Notes: generated from the sequence alone by a model not told the origin. DNA of 64,000 bases from Ilumatobacteraceae bacterium (GCA_024644465.1 JAHEKY010000001.1:1-64000); one strand, 5' to 3'; counted from the stretch's first letter, positions 33,266 through 41,914 are shown. Numbers and translations: made by a program.

Positions 33266-33375
33266 CCCTGCGGTGAGAGGTGAGAGGGACAGGTCCACCC
33301 AACTCTCACCGCAACGCCGGGCGAGACCCCTGCGGTGAGAGGTGAGAGGGACAGGTCCACCCAACTCTCACCGCA
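33266..33375. repeat. Two copies of a palindromic repeat between rpsA and the methyltransferase gene
   Basis: TGCGGTGAGAG...CTCTCACCGCA (11-bp arms) occurs at 33269-33313 and 33331-33375, a 62-bp period. The 23-nt interiors are nearly identical. The second copy contains the methyltransferase stop codon, so it also forms the 3' end of that mRNA. Confidence 0.85.
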
Positions 33376-34108
33376 AGGGTGTGGGGACGCCGGGCGGTGA
33401 CTTCGTGGCGATCACCAGGAACTCGGGCGTCTCGGTCGTCGGCGGCGCGGCGCCGTACGCCCCTGGTGCGACGCTGCTGACCGAGTCGACGGCGAAGTGG
33501 TGCATCCCGAGCAGCAGCCGCAGTTCCCGCGGCGTGTAGCAGCCCGTCCAGAGGTCGACCCCCCGGAGCTCGCCGGACTCCGACCGGATCTCGGCGCGCT
33601 CGTGGCTCACCCCGGTCGCTGCGTCGAAGTCGGCGTCGGCGTGGTACTTGACCGCGAAGTACGCGTTGAAGGCGCTGAGCGCGAGCCGTCCGCCGGTGCG
33701 CAGGGCCGCTGCGATGCCCGCGACGACCGCATCGTCGTCGCTGCCTGCGGTCATCATCCCGAACGCGCCCTGGCACAGACAGATCACCGCGTCGAACTCA
33801 CCGCCGGCCGTCAGGGTCCGGGCGTCGCCACGCTCGAACGTCGCCCCAGACGGCGCTCCGGCGCGGGCGATCTCGATGAAGCGTTCGCTGATGTCGACAC
33901 CGTGAGCCGAGATCCCCCGCCGCGCCAGCTCGTACGTGTGGCGACCGGTGCCGCAGCCCACGTCGAGGACCCGGTCACCCGCGTCGAGGCGCAACACGTC
34001 GACGAGGTGGTCGACCTCCTGCACGGTCCCCTTCGTGTGCGCGTAGCGGTCGTACGCCGCTCCCATGTGGTCGGCGAGGTCCTCGAACCAGTGATCGCGC
34101 CCGCTCAA
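33368..34108 (-). CDS. Class I SAM-dependent methyltransferase
   Basis: A 246-residue Methyltransf_11/25-type enzyme with VLDVGCGTGRHTYELARRG (motif I), the acidic strand-2 end AHGVDIS, FDAVICLCQGAFGMM (motif II area) and LRTGGRLALSAFN (motif III). The substrate is not predictable. The likely start is TTG at 34108 (protein LSGRDHWFEDLADHM), 7 bp after the polA stop, so it reads as the downstream gene of a polA transcript. The longer open frame upstream lies inside polA. The stop codon is inside a palindromic repeat. Confidence 0.72.
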   Translation of the reverse strand: MSGRDHWFEDLADHMGAAYDRYAHTKGTVQEVDHLVDVLRLDAGDRVLDVGCGTGRHTYELARRGISAHGVDISERFIEIARAGAPSGATFERGDARTLTAGGEFDAVICLCQGAFGMMTAGSDDDAVVAGIAAALRTGGRLALSAFNAYFAVKYHADADFDAATGVSHERAEIRSESGELRGVDLWTGCYTPRELRLLLGMHHFAVDSVSSVAPGAYGAAPPTTETPEFLVIATKSPPGVPTPLR

Positions 34109-34115
34109 CGGCGGA

Positions 34116-36806
34116 TCAGCCCTTGGCCGCAGCCCACGTCGTGCCCCAGCTGACGTTGACCTCCAGTGGCACGTCCAGCTCCGCCGCGTTGCGCATGATC
34201 TCGACGACGAGCGGACCGACGACGTCACGTTCGGCGGGCGGGACCTCGACGAGCACTTCGTCGTGCACCTGCAGGATCAGGCGGCTCTCGTGCCCGCCGG
34301 CGACGAGAGCCTGGTCGATCCGCACGATCGCGACTTTGAAGATGTCCGCCGCCAACCCCTGGATGCCAGCGTTCATCGCCTGGCGCTCCCCCGCCTGGCG
34401 GACGCGGAAGTTCGAGTTCAGCAACTCGGGGATCGGCCGACGGCGACCGAACAACGTCTCGGTGTACCCGCGCTCGCGCGCTTCGACGACCGTTGCGTCC
34501 ATGTACGCCTTGACGTTCGGGAACGCGACGAAGTAGGCGTCGAGGATGACGGCCGCTTCGTCGACGGGAATGTTCAGCCGTTGCGCAAGGCCGTAGGCCT
34601 CCATGCCGTAGGCCAACCCGTACGACACCATCTTCGCCTTCGACCGCTGTTCGAGCGTGACGTCGCCCGGCTCGACACCGAACACCCGGGCCGCCGTGGC
34701 GTTGTGGATGTCCTGCCCGCTCGTGAACGCGTCGATCAACCCCGGGTCCGCGGCGAGATGGGCGATGCAGCGCAGCTCGATCTGGTTGTAGTCGGCGACG
34801 AGCAGTTCGGTGCCGGGCGCAGGGACGAACGCCCGCCGGAACAGCCGGCCCTCGTCGCTGCGCACCGGGATGTTGTGCAGGTTCGGGCGGTCCGACGACA
34901 ACCGCCCGGTACGCGCCACGGTCTGGTTGAACGTGGCGTGGATCCGGCCGTCGGCGGCGACTTCGGCGAGCAACCCCTCGCCGTACGTGCCGCGCAGCTT
35001 CTCGACTTCGCGGTGGCGCATCAACGGTCCGAGGAATTCCGGCCACTGATCCATCAGCTTTTCGAGCGTCGCAGCATCGGTCGAGGCACCGGTCTTCGTC
35101 TTCTTGATCGGCGTCAGGCCGCGTTCGTCGTAGAGGATCTCCCGCAGCTGCTTCGGGGAGTTGAGGTTGAGGTCGTCGCGTCCGGCGACCGTGCGCAGCT
35201 CGTGGGCGAGCGACGCGACCTCCTTGCCGAGCCGCTCGTTGAGCCCCCGCAATTCCTCGAGGTCGACGCCGACGCCCACGTGCTCCATCTTCGCGAGGAC
35301 GAGCACGAGGGGGTTCTCGATCGTGTCGTACAGCTCGGCCATCCCCTGCGCCTGGAGGCTGTCGTGGATCGGTCCCGCCAGATGGTGCACCGCGAGCGCG
35401 TCGCGCCCGGCCGACTCCGCGTCGGTCAGCGCGGTGCCGTCCAGGTCGAGCTGCCCACTGCCGCCGGCGTCGTCGGACGGGCGGGCGTACTTCGTGAACT
35501 TCTCGATCAGGTCCGGCAGCGTGTACCGCGCCTCGGCCGGGTCGATGAGGTACGCCGCGATCGCGGTGTCGAGCGTCAGCCCGCCGAGTTCGACGTCGAG
35601 TTCGAGGAGCGACCGCATCAGTGGCTTGATGTTGTGACCGCGCACCGACCGGTGCCCGCGGAGTGCGTCGCGGACCGCGTCCTCACCGATCAGCTCCGAT
35701 CCGATCCACACGACATCGGAGACCGACGGATCACGGACGACCGCGATTCCGGAGAGGAACGAACGGCCTGCTTCGCCGGTCCACGATGCGGCGACATCGA
35801 GTTCGTCGATCGACGAGATGAGCGCCGCCGCGTCGGCGGCGGAGTCGAACTCGGTGATCTCGGCCACGATCTCCTGACGCTCCTCCGGTGGGCCCAGGTC
35901 GACCGCTCCGCCGAGCGAGTCCAGCGCTTCGCTGATCCGCCCGCCGAGTGCCCGGAACTCGAGGAAGTCGAACAGCCGCTTCATCTCCGCGACGTTCGGC
36001 GACGCGCTGAGCCCGTTCGGTGCGGACGGGTCGTCGAAGTCGACGCCAGTCATCGGAGCGTCGTGGCGCAGCACCATCAGCTCGCGGTTCGACCGCGCCC
36101 GCTGCTCGTGCTCGATCAGGTTGGCTTTGAGCTTCGGGGTCTGCGCGTCGACGTTGGCGAAGATCCCGTCGAGCCCGCCGTACTGGTTGATCAGCTTCGC
36201 GGCCGTCTTCTCGCCGACGCCGGGGATGCCGGGCAGGTTGTCACTGTTGTCACCCCGCAGTGCGGCGTACTCGACGTACATCTCCGGGCGGACGCCGGTC
36301 TTCTCCTCGATTCCCGCTTCGTCGTAGAGGGCGTAGTCGCTGACACCGCGCTTGTTGTAGAGCACCCGGACGTCCGGGTCCTTCACGAGTTGGTAGCTGT
36401 CACGATCGCCGGTGACGATGATCACGCGGTCACCGCGCCCGACGATCTCGTCGCAGGCGGTGGCGATCAGGTCGTCGGCCTCCCAGCCCGCCTCGTCGAT
36501 CGTCGTGATCCCCAGCGCACTGAGCACCTCGCGGACGAGGCCCATCTGCTGACGCAGAATGTCCGGCGCGGCGGCGCGCTGGGCCTTGTACTCCGGCTCG
36601 GCCTCGTGGCGGAACGTCGGCTCGGGACGATCGAACGCGACGAGGATCCCGTCCGGCTGCTGGTCCTTGAGGACGTAGGCCAGCATCGACGTGAAGCCGA
36701 ACACCGCGTTCGTGACCTGGCCGCTCGCCGTCGCCATGTCGGTCGGGAGGGCGAAGAACGCGCGGTAGGTCAGCGAGTTGCCGTCGACGAGCAGGACGGT
36801 TCCCAC
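34116..36806 (-). CDS. polA: DNA polymerase I
   Basis: The repair and Okazaki-processing polymerase, 896 residues from a GTG at 36806. The N-terminal 5'-3' exonuclease has VDGNSLTYRAFFALP, GWEADDLIAT, TGDRDSYQLV and the helix-hairpin-helix GIPGVGEKTA. The middle 3'-5' exonuclease-like domain has lost the acidic DxE site (VAASWTGEAGRSF), so no proofreading is expected, as in mycobacterial and Thermus Pol I. The polymerase domain has motif A ADYNQIELR, motif B RSKAKMVSYGLAYGM and motif C VHDEVLVEVP. It lies 7 bp downstream of the ANTAR regulator gene and is followed by a methyltransferase, all on one strand. Confidence 0.96.
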   Translation of the reverse strand: MGTVLLVDGNSLTYRAFFALPTDMATASGQVTNAVFGFTSMLAYVLKDQQPDGILVAFDRPEPTFRHEAEPEYKAQRAAAPDILRQQMGLVREVLSALGITTIDEAGWEADDLIATACDEIVGRGDRVIIVTGDRDSYQLVKDPDVRVLYNKRGVSDYALYDEAGIEEKTGVRPEMYVEYAALRGDNSDNLPGIPGVGEKTAAKLINQYGGLDGIFANVDAQTPKLKANLIEHEQRARSNRELMVLRHDAPMTGVDFDDPSAPNGLSASPNVAEMKRLFDFLEFRALGGRISEALDSLGGAVDLGPPEERQEIVAEITEFDSAADAAALISSIDELDVAASWTGEAGRSFLSGIAVVRDPSVSDVVWIGSELIGEDAVRDALRGHRSVRGHNIKPLMRSLLELDVELGGLTLDTAIAAYLIDPAEARYTLPDLIEKFTKYARPSDDAGGSGQLDLDGTALTDAESAGRDALAVHHLAGPIHDSLQAQGMAELYDTIENPLVLVLAKMEHVGVGVDLEELRGLNERLGKEVASLAHELRTVAGRDDLNLNSPKQLREILYDERGLTPIKKTKTGASTDAATLEKLMDQWPEFLGPLMRHREVEKLRGTYGEGLLAEVAADGRIHATFNQTVARTGRLSSDRPNLHNIPVRSDEGRLFRRAFVPAPGTELLVADYNQIELRCIAHLAADPGLIDAFTSGQDIHNATAARVFGVEPGDVTLEQRSKAKMVSYGLAYGMEAYGLAQRLNIPVDEAAVILDAYFVAFPNVKAYMDATVVEARERGYTETLFGRRRPIPELLNSNFRVRQAGERQAMNAGIQGLAADIFKVAIVRIDQALVAGGHESRLILQVHDEVLVEVPPAERDVVGPLVVEIMRNAAELDVPLEVNVSWGTTWAAAKG

Positions 36807-36813
36807 GGTGATC

Positions 36814-37398
36814 TCAGTCGGCGTCCGGGCGCAACGTGCCGTCGAGAATCCGTTCGGCGACGGTACGCATCCGGGTCCGCTCGCTCATCGCGGTCTTCTG
36901 GATGAAGCCGAACGCCTCCGCCTCGCTCATCCCACAGTCGTCGATCAGCACACCTTTCGCCCGTTCGATCGTCTTGCGCGTCTCGAGCTGCTCCCCCAGT
37001 GCATCGATCTCGCCGGTCAGCGCGCGCAGTTCCCGGAACCGGCCCATCGCCACTTCGATCGCCGGGACGAGGTCGCTGCGCTGGAAGGGCTTGACGAGAA
37101 AGGCGAGCGCGCCGGCGTCGCGCGCCTGCTCGACGACCTCGCGCTGGCTGAACGCCGTCAACATCAGGACACCGCAGAGTTTCTCGCCGTTGATGATCCC
37201 CGCCGCCTCGAGCCCGTCCATCCCGGGCATCTTGATGTCGAGAATCGCGAGGTCGGGCTGGAGGCCGCGCACCAGTTCGATCGCCTGGTCGCCGCGACCG
37301 GTCTCGCCGACGACTTCGTACCCCTCCTCCTGGAGGGTCTCGCGGAGATCCATCCTGATGATGGCCTCGTCTTCGGCGATCACGACGCGCAGCGGCAT
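36814..37398 (-). CDS. ANTAR-domain response regulator
   Basis: A 194-residue RNA-binding response regulator of the PdtaR type. The receiver domain has VVIAEDEAIIRMDL, phospho-Asp54 (LAILDIKMPGMDG) and a Lys in FLVKPFQ. The C-terminal ANTAR domain (about 125-185: LETRKTIERAKGVLIDDCGMSEAEAFGFIQKTAM) binds tandem hairpins in mRNA leaders to cause antitermination. Its cognate kinase is not adjacent. The ATG at 37398 is preferred over a GTG at 37416 because a CATACT -10 box lies 6 nt before it. No ANTAR target hairpin pair was identified in the window. Confidence 0.9.
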   Translation of the reverse strand: MPLRVVIAEDEAIIRMDLRETLQEEGYEVVGETGRGDQAIELVRGLQPDLAILDIKMPGMDGLEAAGIINGEKLCGVLMLTAFSQREVVEQARDAGALAFLVKPFQRSDLVPAIEVAMGRFRELRALTGEIDALGEQLETRKTIERAKGVLIDDCGMSEAEAFGFIQKTAMSERTRMRTVAERILDGTLRPDAD

Positions 37399-37404
37399 GG
37401 GATC

Positions 37405-37410
37405 AGTATG
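37405..37410 (-). promoter_or_regulatory. -10 box of the ANTAR regulator
   Basis: On the minus strand CATACT lies 6 nt before the ATG at 37398, inside the longer TACATACT. This would give a leaderless transcript and supports the start chosen. Confidence 0.45.
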
Positions 37411-37448
37411 TACCACCGATCACGGTGACCTCCGCACGGATCACCGGA

Positions 37449-37733
37449 TCACCGCGTCATCGAGTCGAGCAGTTCATCCTGGCGGACCTCGAGTTGCGCG
37501 ATCTCCTCGAGCACCCTGGCCCGGTGGCGCGACATGTTGTCGAAGCTGCCCTGCGCGGCTCGTGCCTCGAACGACGATCCGGCCGTCTCGGCGACGAGGG
37601 CGCGAATCGCCTGATCGTCCGCGTCGTCGCCGAGATAGAGCAACTGCTCGTCGACGATCGCCAACTCGGCGCGCAGGGCCTTCAACCGCGACCCGATCTT
37701 CGTGAGCCGGCGTTCGGTCAACCAACTGCCCAT
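37449..37733 (-). CDS. Small coiled-coil protein of unknown function
   Basis: A 94-residue, strongly helical, charged protein with heptad-like spacing through most of its length (LTKIGSRLKALRAELAIVDEQL near the N-terminus and MSRHRARVLEEIAQLEVRQDEL near the C-terminus). No membrane segment, Cys pair or enzymatic motif is present. Its position between the ANTAR regulator and the SCO6745-type gene on the same strand, and undisturbed codon bias, support a real gene. Proteins of this size and composition are conserved hypotheticals in actinobacteria. It probably self-associates. Confidence 0.6.
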   Translation of the reverse strand: MGSWLTERRLTKIGSRLKALRAELAIVDEQLLYLGDDADDQAIRALVAETAGSSFEARAAQGSFDNMSRHRARVLEEIAQLEVRQDELLDSMTR

Positions 37734-37760
37734 GGGGACGACGATCCTAGGCGACCGCGC

Positions 37761-38603
37761 TCAGGGCGTGCGCGGGAATCCGAGCGCCGCTGCCATCAGC
37801 ACGCTCGTCGGTCGCGTCAGCGATCGCAGCTCCTGACATGCGTCGTCGCCGATCGCCGCGTACGGCGCCTCCGCCAACGCGTCGGTGCGGTCCTCGATCC
37901 AGCTGCGCGCGTCCTGACCGGCCGGCGTGAACCCGCCATCGGCGTCGAGCCAACCCCGATCCTGCAGTGATGCGACCGCCGCATCCCAGTCCGCGTCCGT
38001 GCGCTGCCGCGACGACTTGAGCACCGCGGCCGGTACCTCGCCGGCCGCGGCGTGCGTCACGAGTGCCTCGCAGCCGCTGAGCCCCTGCGCAGTGAGTGCC
38101 GCGACGTGGCCGTCGCCCCGAAACTCCCGCAGCAGCGTCTGGGCGTGCCACAGCACGAGGTGCGGTGCGTCCGGCCAGTCGAGCGTCGCGTGCCCGGCGA
38201 ACAGCGGCCGACCCTCCACGTGATCGCACGCAGCGAGCGCGGCTCGCCTCGCGATGGGCGCCGCCCGTGCGATGTCCTCACCATCGACCGCGTCGGGTGC
38301 GAGCCGGCGGATCATGCGGTCCGCGGCACGGAGCCGCGCCGCGAGCACCGCTGCGGGCTCCGCGATGTCCCACACGGCGTCCATGCTCCGCCGCACGAGA
38401 CCGGGGTCGAAGTTGAAGAACGTCGCCGCCACGACCGGGGCCGCGACCGGGCCGAGCGGGGCACTGCGCGACGCGAAGTAGCCGGACATCCGATCGGTGA
38501 TGCCGAGCGCGCCGTATTCCTCTGCAGCTTCGGGGACGAAGTAGATCGCGCCGTGGATCGGCTCGACCGTGCGCCACGTCTTGCGGGCGAGCAGCGGGTC
38601 CAT
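37761..38603 (-). CDS. SCO6745-family protein (helix-rich, function unknown)
   Basis: A 280-residue soluble protein starting MDPLLARKTWRTVEPIHGAIYF. The opening ARKTWRTVEPIHG..YF.PEA segment, the FFNFDPGLV motif and a hydrophobic GHATLDWPDAPHLVLWHAQTLLREFRGDGHVAAL block are hallmarks of the actinobacterial SCO6745 family (SalK-like). Its C-terminal half (WDAAVASLQDRGWLDADGGFTPAG) resembles a winged helix, so a regulatory role has been suggested for the family, without proof. The ATG at 38603 is 22 bp downstream of the tRNA gene on the same strand, so readthrough from the tRNA promoter is possible. Confidence 0.75.
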   Translation of the reverse strand: MDPLLARKTWRTVEPIHGAIYFVPEAAEEYGALGITDRMSGYFASRSAPLGPVAAPVVAATFFNFDPGLVRRSMDAVWDIAEPAAVLAARLRAADRMIRRLAPDAVDGEDIARAAPIARRAALAACDHVEGRPLFAGHATLDWPDAPHLVLWHAQTLLREFRGDGHVAALTAQGLSGCEALVTHAAAGEVPAAVLKSSRQRTDADWDAAVASLQDRGWLDADGGFTPAGQDARSWIEDRTDALAEAPYAAIGDDACQELRSLTRPTSVLMAAALGFPRTP

Positions 38604-38625
38604 CGGTGCACTCTGCCAGCTCGAG

Positions 38626-38699
38626 TGCCCCAGGTCGGACTCGAACCGACACTTGACGGTGTTTGAGACCGTTGCCTCTGCCAATTGGGCTACTGGGGC
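38626..38699 (-). tRNA. tRNA with anticodon CAA (Leu), short variable loop
   Basis: A 74-nt cloverleaf: acceptor stem GCCCCAG/CTGGGGC (perfect 7 bp), D arm with GG, anticodon stem ACGGT/ACCGT around loop CTCAAAC, a 5-nt variable loop CAAGT, T arm GTCGG-TTCGAGT-CCGAC and discriminator A. CCA is not encoded. The anticodon reads CAA (codon UUG, Leu), but leucine tRNAs normally have a long class II variable arm, which is missing here. It is not tRNA-Sec: the anticodon and acceptor-stem length are wrong. Confidence 0.85.
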
Positions 38700-38799
38700 C
38701 CGGTCGATCGATCGGGTGAGCGAACGAGGATAACGGGTCGCCGCCGGGTTACTGGGCGGTAGCCGCACGATCCCACCGATCGGGTCTAGCCTCGCCCCA

Positions 38800-39975
38800 A
38801 TGCTCGCCTTCACGTTCCCCGGTCAGGGGTCGCAGCGGCCCGGCATGGGCCGTCCCTGGCAGGACCACGAGAGCTGGGAGCTGGTCGACGAGGCGTCCGA
38901 GGTCGTCGGTCGCGACGTCGGCGCGCTGCTGTGTGACGCCGACGCGGACGAATTGAAGGACACCCGCAACGCACAGCTGACGACGTTCGTGTCCAGCCTG
39001 ATGGTGCTCGACGCTGCGGAACGTCTCGGCCTCGAACCGAGCTACTGCGCCGGCCACAGCCTCGGCGAGTACACCGCGCTCACGGCGACCGGTGCGCTCG
39101 GCTTCGACGACGGGGTCAGGCTCGTCGCTGCCCGGGCCGCGGCGATGCACGACGCCGGTCTCGAACGACCCGGAACGATGGCAGCGGTGCTCGGCCTCGA
39201 CGACGACCAGGTCGAGATCGCGTGCCGCCGGGCCGACGACGACGTCTGGGTCGCGAACTTCAATGCACCCGGTCAGGTGGTGATCGCCGGTTCTCCGGAC
39301 GGTGTCAGCGCCGCGGGCGACCACGCCAAGGACCTCGGCGCCAAGCGGATCATGCCGTTGCAGGTGTCGGGCGCCTTCCACACCCCGTTCATGGCCGCCG
39401 CACGCGAGCGACTCCGGGAGGCGCTCGCCGACGCGGCACCGCGCGACACCGACGTCCCCGTCGTGTCGAACGTCGACGCACTCCCCCACGACCGCGGTGC
39501 AGAGTGGGCGAGCCTGCTCTCCGCCCAGTTGTCCAGCCCGGTCAGGTGGAAGCACGGCCTGCTCGCGCTGGCCGGCGCCGGGGTCACCGACTTCGCCGAG
39601 CTCGGCCCCGGCGGCGTCCTCACGGGCATGGCCAAGCGCACCGTCACCGACGCGCGCACGATCTCGGTCGCGACACCGGAAGACCTCGACAAGTTGATCG
39701 AGTGGGTGAACGCCGGATCACCGACCGGCGCGGCGCAATTCGAGGGTGAGCACCTCTTCGCCCACGAGCGGCTCGTCGTCAGCCCGGCATCGGGGATCTT
39801 CACGCCGCTCGGCGGCCTCGACGAGGGTGCCGCGATCGACGTCGGCACACTGCTCGGCCACGTCGGCGACCACGAGGTCCGCTCGCCGTTCGCCGGTCAG
39901 CTGCAGAGCTACATTGCAGTGGCAACCGAACGCGTCACCGCCCGCCAACCGATCGCCTGGCTCCGTTCGAGCTGA
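38800..39975 (+). CDS. fabD: Malonyl-CoA:ACP transacylase (FabD) with C-terminal lipoyl-like domain
   Basis: Loads malonate on ACP for fatty-acid elongation. Residues 1-300 are canonical: FTFPGQGSQ, nucleophile Ser87 in GHSLGEYTAL, NFNAPGQVVIAG and catalytic His194 in SGAFHTPFM. FabD normally ends near residue 310; this protein has 391. The extra part has a biotinyl/lipoyl-type hammerhead pattern (VSPASGIFTPL..., VRSPFAGQLQSYIAVATERV, ARQPIAWLR) but no modified-Lys motif (MKM or DK), so it may be a docking module. The ATG at 38800 follows TAGCCT by 7 nt. It is the first gene of the fab block; fabH follows after 12 nt. Confidence 0.92.
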   Translation: MLAFTFPGQGSQRPGMGRPWQDHESWELVDEASEVVGRDVGALLCDADADELKDTRNAQLTTFVSSLMVLDAAERLGLEPSYCAGHSLGEYTALTATGALGFDDGVRLVAARAAAMHDAGLERPGTMAAVLGLDDDQVEIACRRADDDVWVANFNAPGQVVIAGSPDGVSAAGDHAKDLGAKRIMPLQVSGAFHTPFMAAARERLREALADAAPRDTDVPVVSNVDALPHDRGAEWASLLSAQLSSPVRWKHGLLALAGAGVTDFAELGPGGVLTGMAKRTVTDARTISVATPEDLDKLIEWVNAGSPTGAAQFEGEHLFAHERLVVSPASGIFTPLGGLDEGAAIDVGTLLGHVGDHEVRSPFAGQLQSYIAVATERVTARQPIAWLRSS

Positions 39976-39987
39976 GGGGAGAACGCC

Positions 39988-40956
39988 ATGCCCGCCATCC
40001 GCCCAGGAGTCCGTGGAGCCGTGATCACCGGCTGGGGGTCCGCGTTGCCGCCGAAGGTGCTGACGAACAAGGACCTCGAAGGGATGTTCGACACGAGCGA
40101 CGAGTGGATCGTCGAGCGCACCGGCATCCGCCAGCGGCACGTCGGCGGCACGACCGCCGGGTTGTCGGTCGAGTCGGGCCGCCAGGCGATGGAGATGGCC
40201 GGCATCGAGCCCGCCGACATCGACGCGCTCGTGCTGGCGACGACCACCCCGGACCGGCGCGTCCCCGCCACGGCATCGACCGTGCAGCACGAGCTCGGGC
40301 TCGCCTGCGGGGCGTTCGACGTCAACGCCGCCTGCTCGGGCTGGGTGTACGGCCTCGTCACCGCACACGGCCTGATCGCGATGGGCGCCGAGAAGGTCCT
40401 GCTGGTCGGCACCGACACGCTGGCCCGCATCACCGACTGGGAGGATCGCAACACGGCGATCCTGTTCGCCGACGGCTCGGGCGCGACCGTCATCGAGGCG
40501 GTCGACGGGCCCGGACAGATGCTCGGCTGGGACCTCGACTCCGACGGCAGCGCGGAGCGATTCCTGTTCGCGGAGTACGACGGCAACCTCCAGATGGAGG
40601 GCCGCGAGGTGTTCAGGCGGGCGGTCCGCATCATGGTCGATTCGGCGACGAAGTCGATCCAGCACGCCGGTGTCTCGACCGACGACATCGCGCTCGTCGT
40701 TCCCCACCAGGCGAACATCCGGATCATCTCGGCGGCGATGGAACGCCTCGGCATCCCGATGGAGCGGGCGTCGGTCGTGCTCGATCGGACCGGCAACACG
40801 TCGTCCGCGTCGATCCCGCTCGCGCTGACCGAGGCGCTCGACGCCGGCCGCGTCGGCGACGGCGACCTGATCCTGTTCGTCGGATTCGGCGGCGGGATGT
40901 CCGCGGCCAGTGCCGTCGTCCGCTGGTCCACGAACGTCGACGAGCATCGGCCGTGA
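39988..40956 (+). CDS. fabH: Beta-ketoacyl-ACP synthase III (FabH)
   Basis: Starts fatty-acid chains by condensing an acyl-CoA with malonyl-ACP. The 322-residue product has the complete Cys-His-Asn triad: Cys116 (VNAACSGW), His240 (PHQAN) and Asn270 (TGNTSSAS). Other family marks are DEWIVERTGIRQRH near the N-terminus and FVGFGGGMSAASAV at the end. A strong GAGGGGAG ribosome-binding site precedes the ATG. The stop overlaps the GTG of fabG (GTGA). Primer preference, straight or branched, cannot be read from sequence. Confidence 0.95.
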   Translation: MPAIRPGVRGAVITGWGSALPPKVLTNKDLEGMFDTSDEWIVERTGIRQRHVGGTTAGLSVESGRQAMEMAGIEPADIDALVLATTTPDRRVPATASTVQHELGLACGAFDVNAACSGWVYGLVTAHGLIAMGAEKVLLVGTDTLARITDWEDRNTAILFADGSGATVIEAVDGPGQMLGWDLDSDGSAERFLFAEYDGNLQMEGREVFRRAVRIMVDSATKSIQHAGVSTDDIALVVPHQANIRIISAAMERLGIPMERASVVLDRTGNTSSASIPLALTEALDAGRVGDGDLILFVGFGGGMSAASAVVRWSTNVDEHRP

Positions 40957-41669
40957 CCGCCGACGGCCGGATCGTCCTGATCACCGGCGGATCCCGGGGC
41001 ATCGGTCTGGCGTGCGCGGAACGCTTTGCGGCGCAGGGTGACCGAGTCGCGGTCACGTTCAATTCGTCGCCGCCGCCGGAGGGGTTCTTCGGAGTGAAGT
41101 GTGACGTCACGTCCGCCGACGACGTCGATGCCGCATTCACCGCGGTCGAGGAGCATTTCGGAGGTCCCGTCGAGATCCTGGTGTCGAACGCGGGTGTCAC
41201 GCGGGACGGCCTGCTGTTGCGAATGACCGAGGACGACTTCGCCTCGGTCCTCGACGCGAACCTGACCGCTTCGTACCGGGTCAGCAAGCGTGCGGCGAAA
41301 GGGATGCTCAAGGCCCGAACGGGCCGCATCGTGCTGATGTCGTCGGTCGTCGGCCTGCTCGGCTCGGCAGGCCAGTCGAACTATTCGGCGTCGAAGGCCG
41401 GCCTCGTCGGCTTCGCCCGGTCACTCGCACGCGAGCTCGGGTCGCGTTCGATCACGGTCAACGTCGTCGCGCCCGGCCCGGTCGCCACGGACATGACCGC
41501 GGCGTTGACCGACGACCAACGGGCGGGCATCGTCGACGCGGTGCCGTTGGCCCGGATGGCCGAGCCCGCGGAGATCGCCGGCGTCGTCGCGTTCCTGACG
41601 GGGCCCGATGCGGGCTACATCACCGGCGCCGTGATCCCGGTCGACGGCGGCCTCGGCATGGGGCATTGA
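40953..41669 (+). CDS. fabG: 3-oxoacyl-ACP reductase (FabG)
   Basis: NADPH-dependent short-chain dehydrogenase that reduces the 3-keto group during elongation. In 238 residues it shows the cofactor motif TGGSRGIG (11-18), the NAG motif (SNAGVTRDG), catalytic Ser131, Tyr144 and Lys148 (SSVVG...NYSASKAG) and the C-terminal GAVIPVDGG. The GTG start at 40953 overlaps the fabH stop by 4 nt, so the two are coupled. Hairpins right after the stop probably reduce readthrough to acpP, which has its own start region 245 bp on. Confidence 0.92.
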   Translation: MTADGRIVLITGGSRGIGLACAERFAAQGDRVAVTFNSSPPPEGFFGVKCDVTSADDVDAAFTAVEEHFGGPVEILVSNAGVTRDGLLLRMTEDDFASVLDANLTASYRVSKRAAKGMLKARTGRIVLMSSVVGLLGSAGQSNYSASKAGLVGFARSLARELGSRSITVNVVAPGPVATDMTAALTDDQRAGIVDAVPLARMAEPAEIAGVVAFLTGPDAGYITGAVIPVDGGLGMGH

Positions 41670-41835
41670 GCGGGCGCTGTGCGCCCGCTGCCGCCTTCGG
41701 CGGCCCGCCGCCCCCGGCGGCGCAATGCCTCCCCGGGCCCTGCCCGGGGCCACGCCGACGGCGCGGCAAACCAACGAGTCCGACAACTCGAACCCACACC
41801 CCCACCCGGCCCGCCGCCCCCGGCGGCGCAATGCC
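41669..41835. repeat. Hairpin cluster and two 28-bp direct repeats between fabG and acpP
   Basis: A 9-bp stem (AGCGGGCGC-TGT-GCGCCCGCT, 41669-41689) overlaps the fabG stop. It is followed by GCCGCC-TTC-GGCGGC (41690-41704) and CCCCGGGC-CCT-GCCCGGGG (41731-41749). A 28-bp sequence, GGCCCGCCGCCCCCGGCGGC plus GCAATGCC, occurs identically at 41702-41729 and 41808-41835. The first stem is a likely terminator. Confidence 0.8.
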
Positions 41836-41914
41836 CATCCCAACCCGACCAATCGGCGACGGAGCGGGCAGGCTCTACACTCTCAACCGCAACCAAACCA
41901 CACTGGAGACCACT

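Noticed and set aside
38626..38699. tRNA-Sec (selC) to go with the selenoprotein
   Set aside because: The anticodon is CAA, not TCA, the acceptor stem has 7 bp and the variable loop is short; tRNA-Sec has an 8-bp acceptor stem and a long variable arm.
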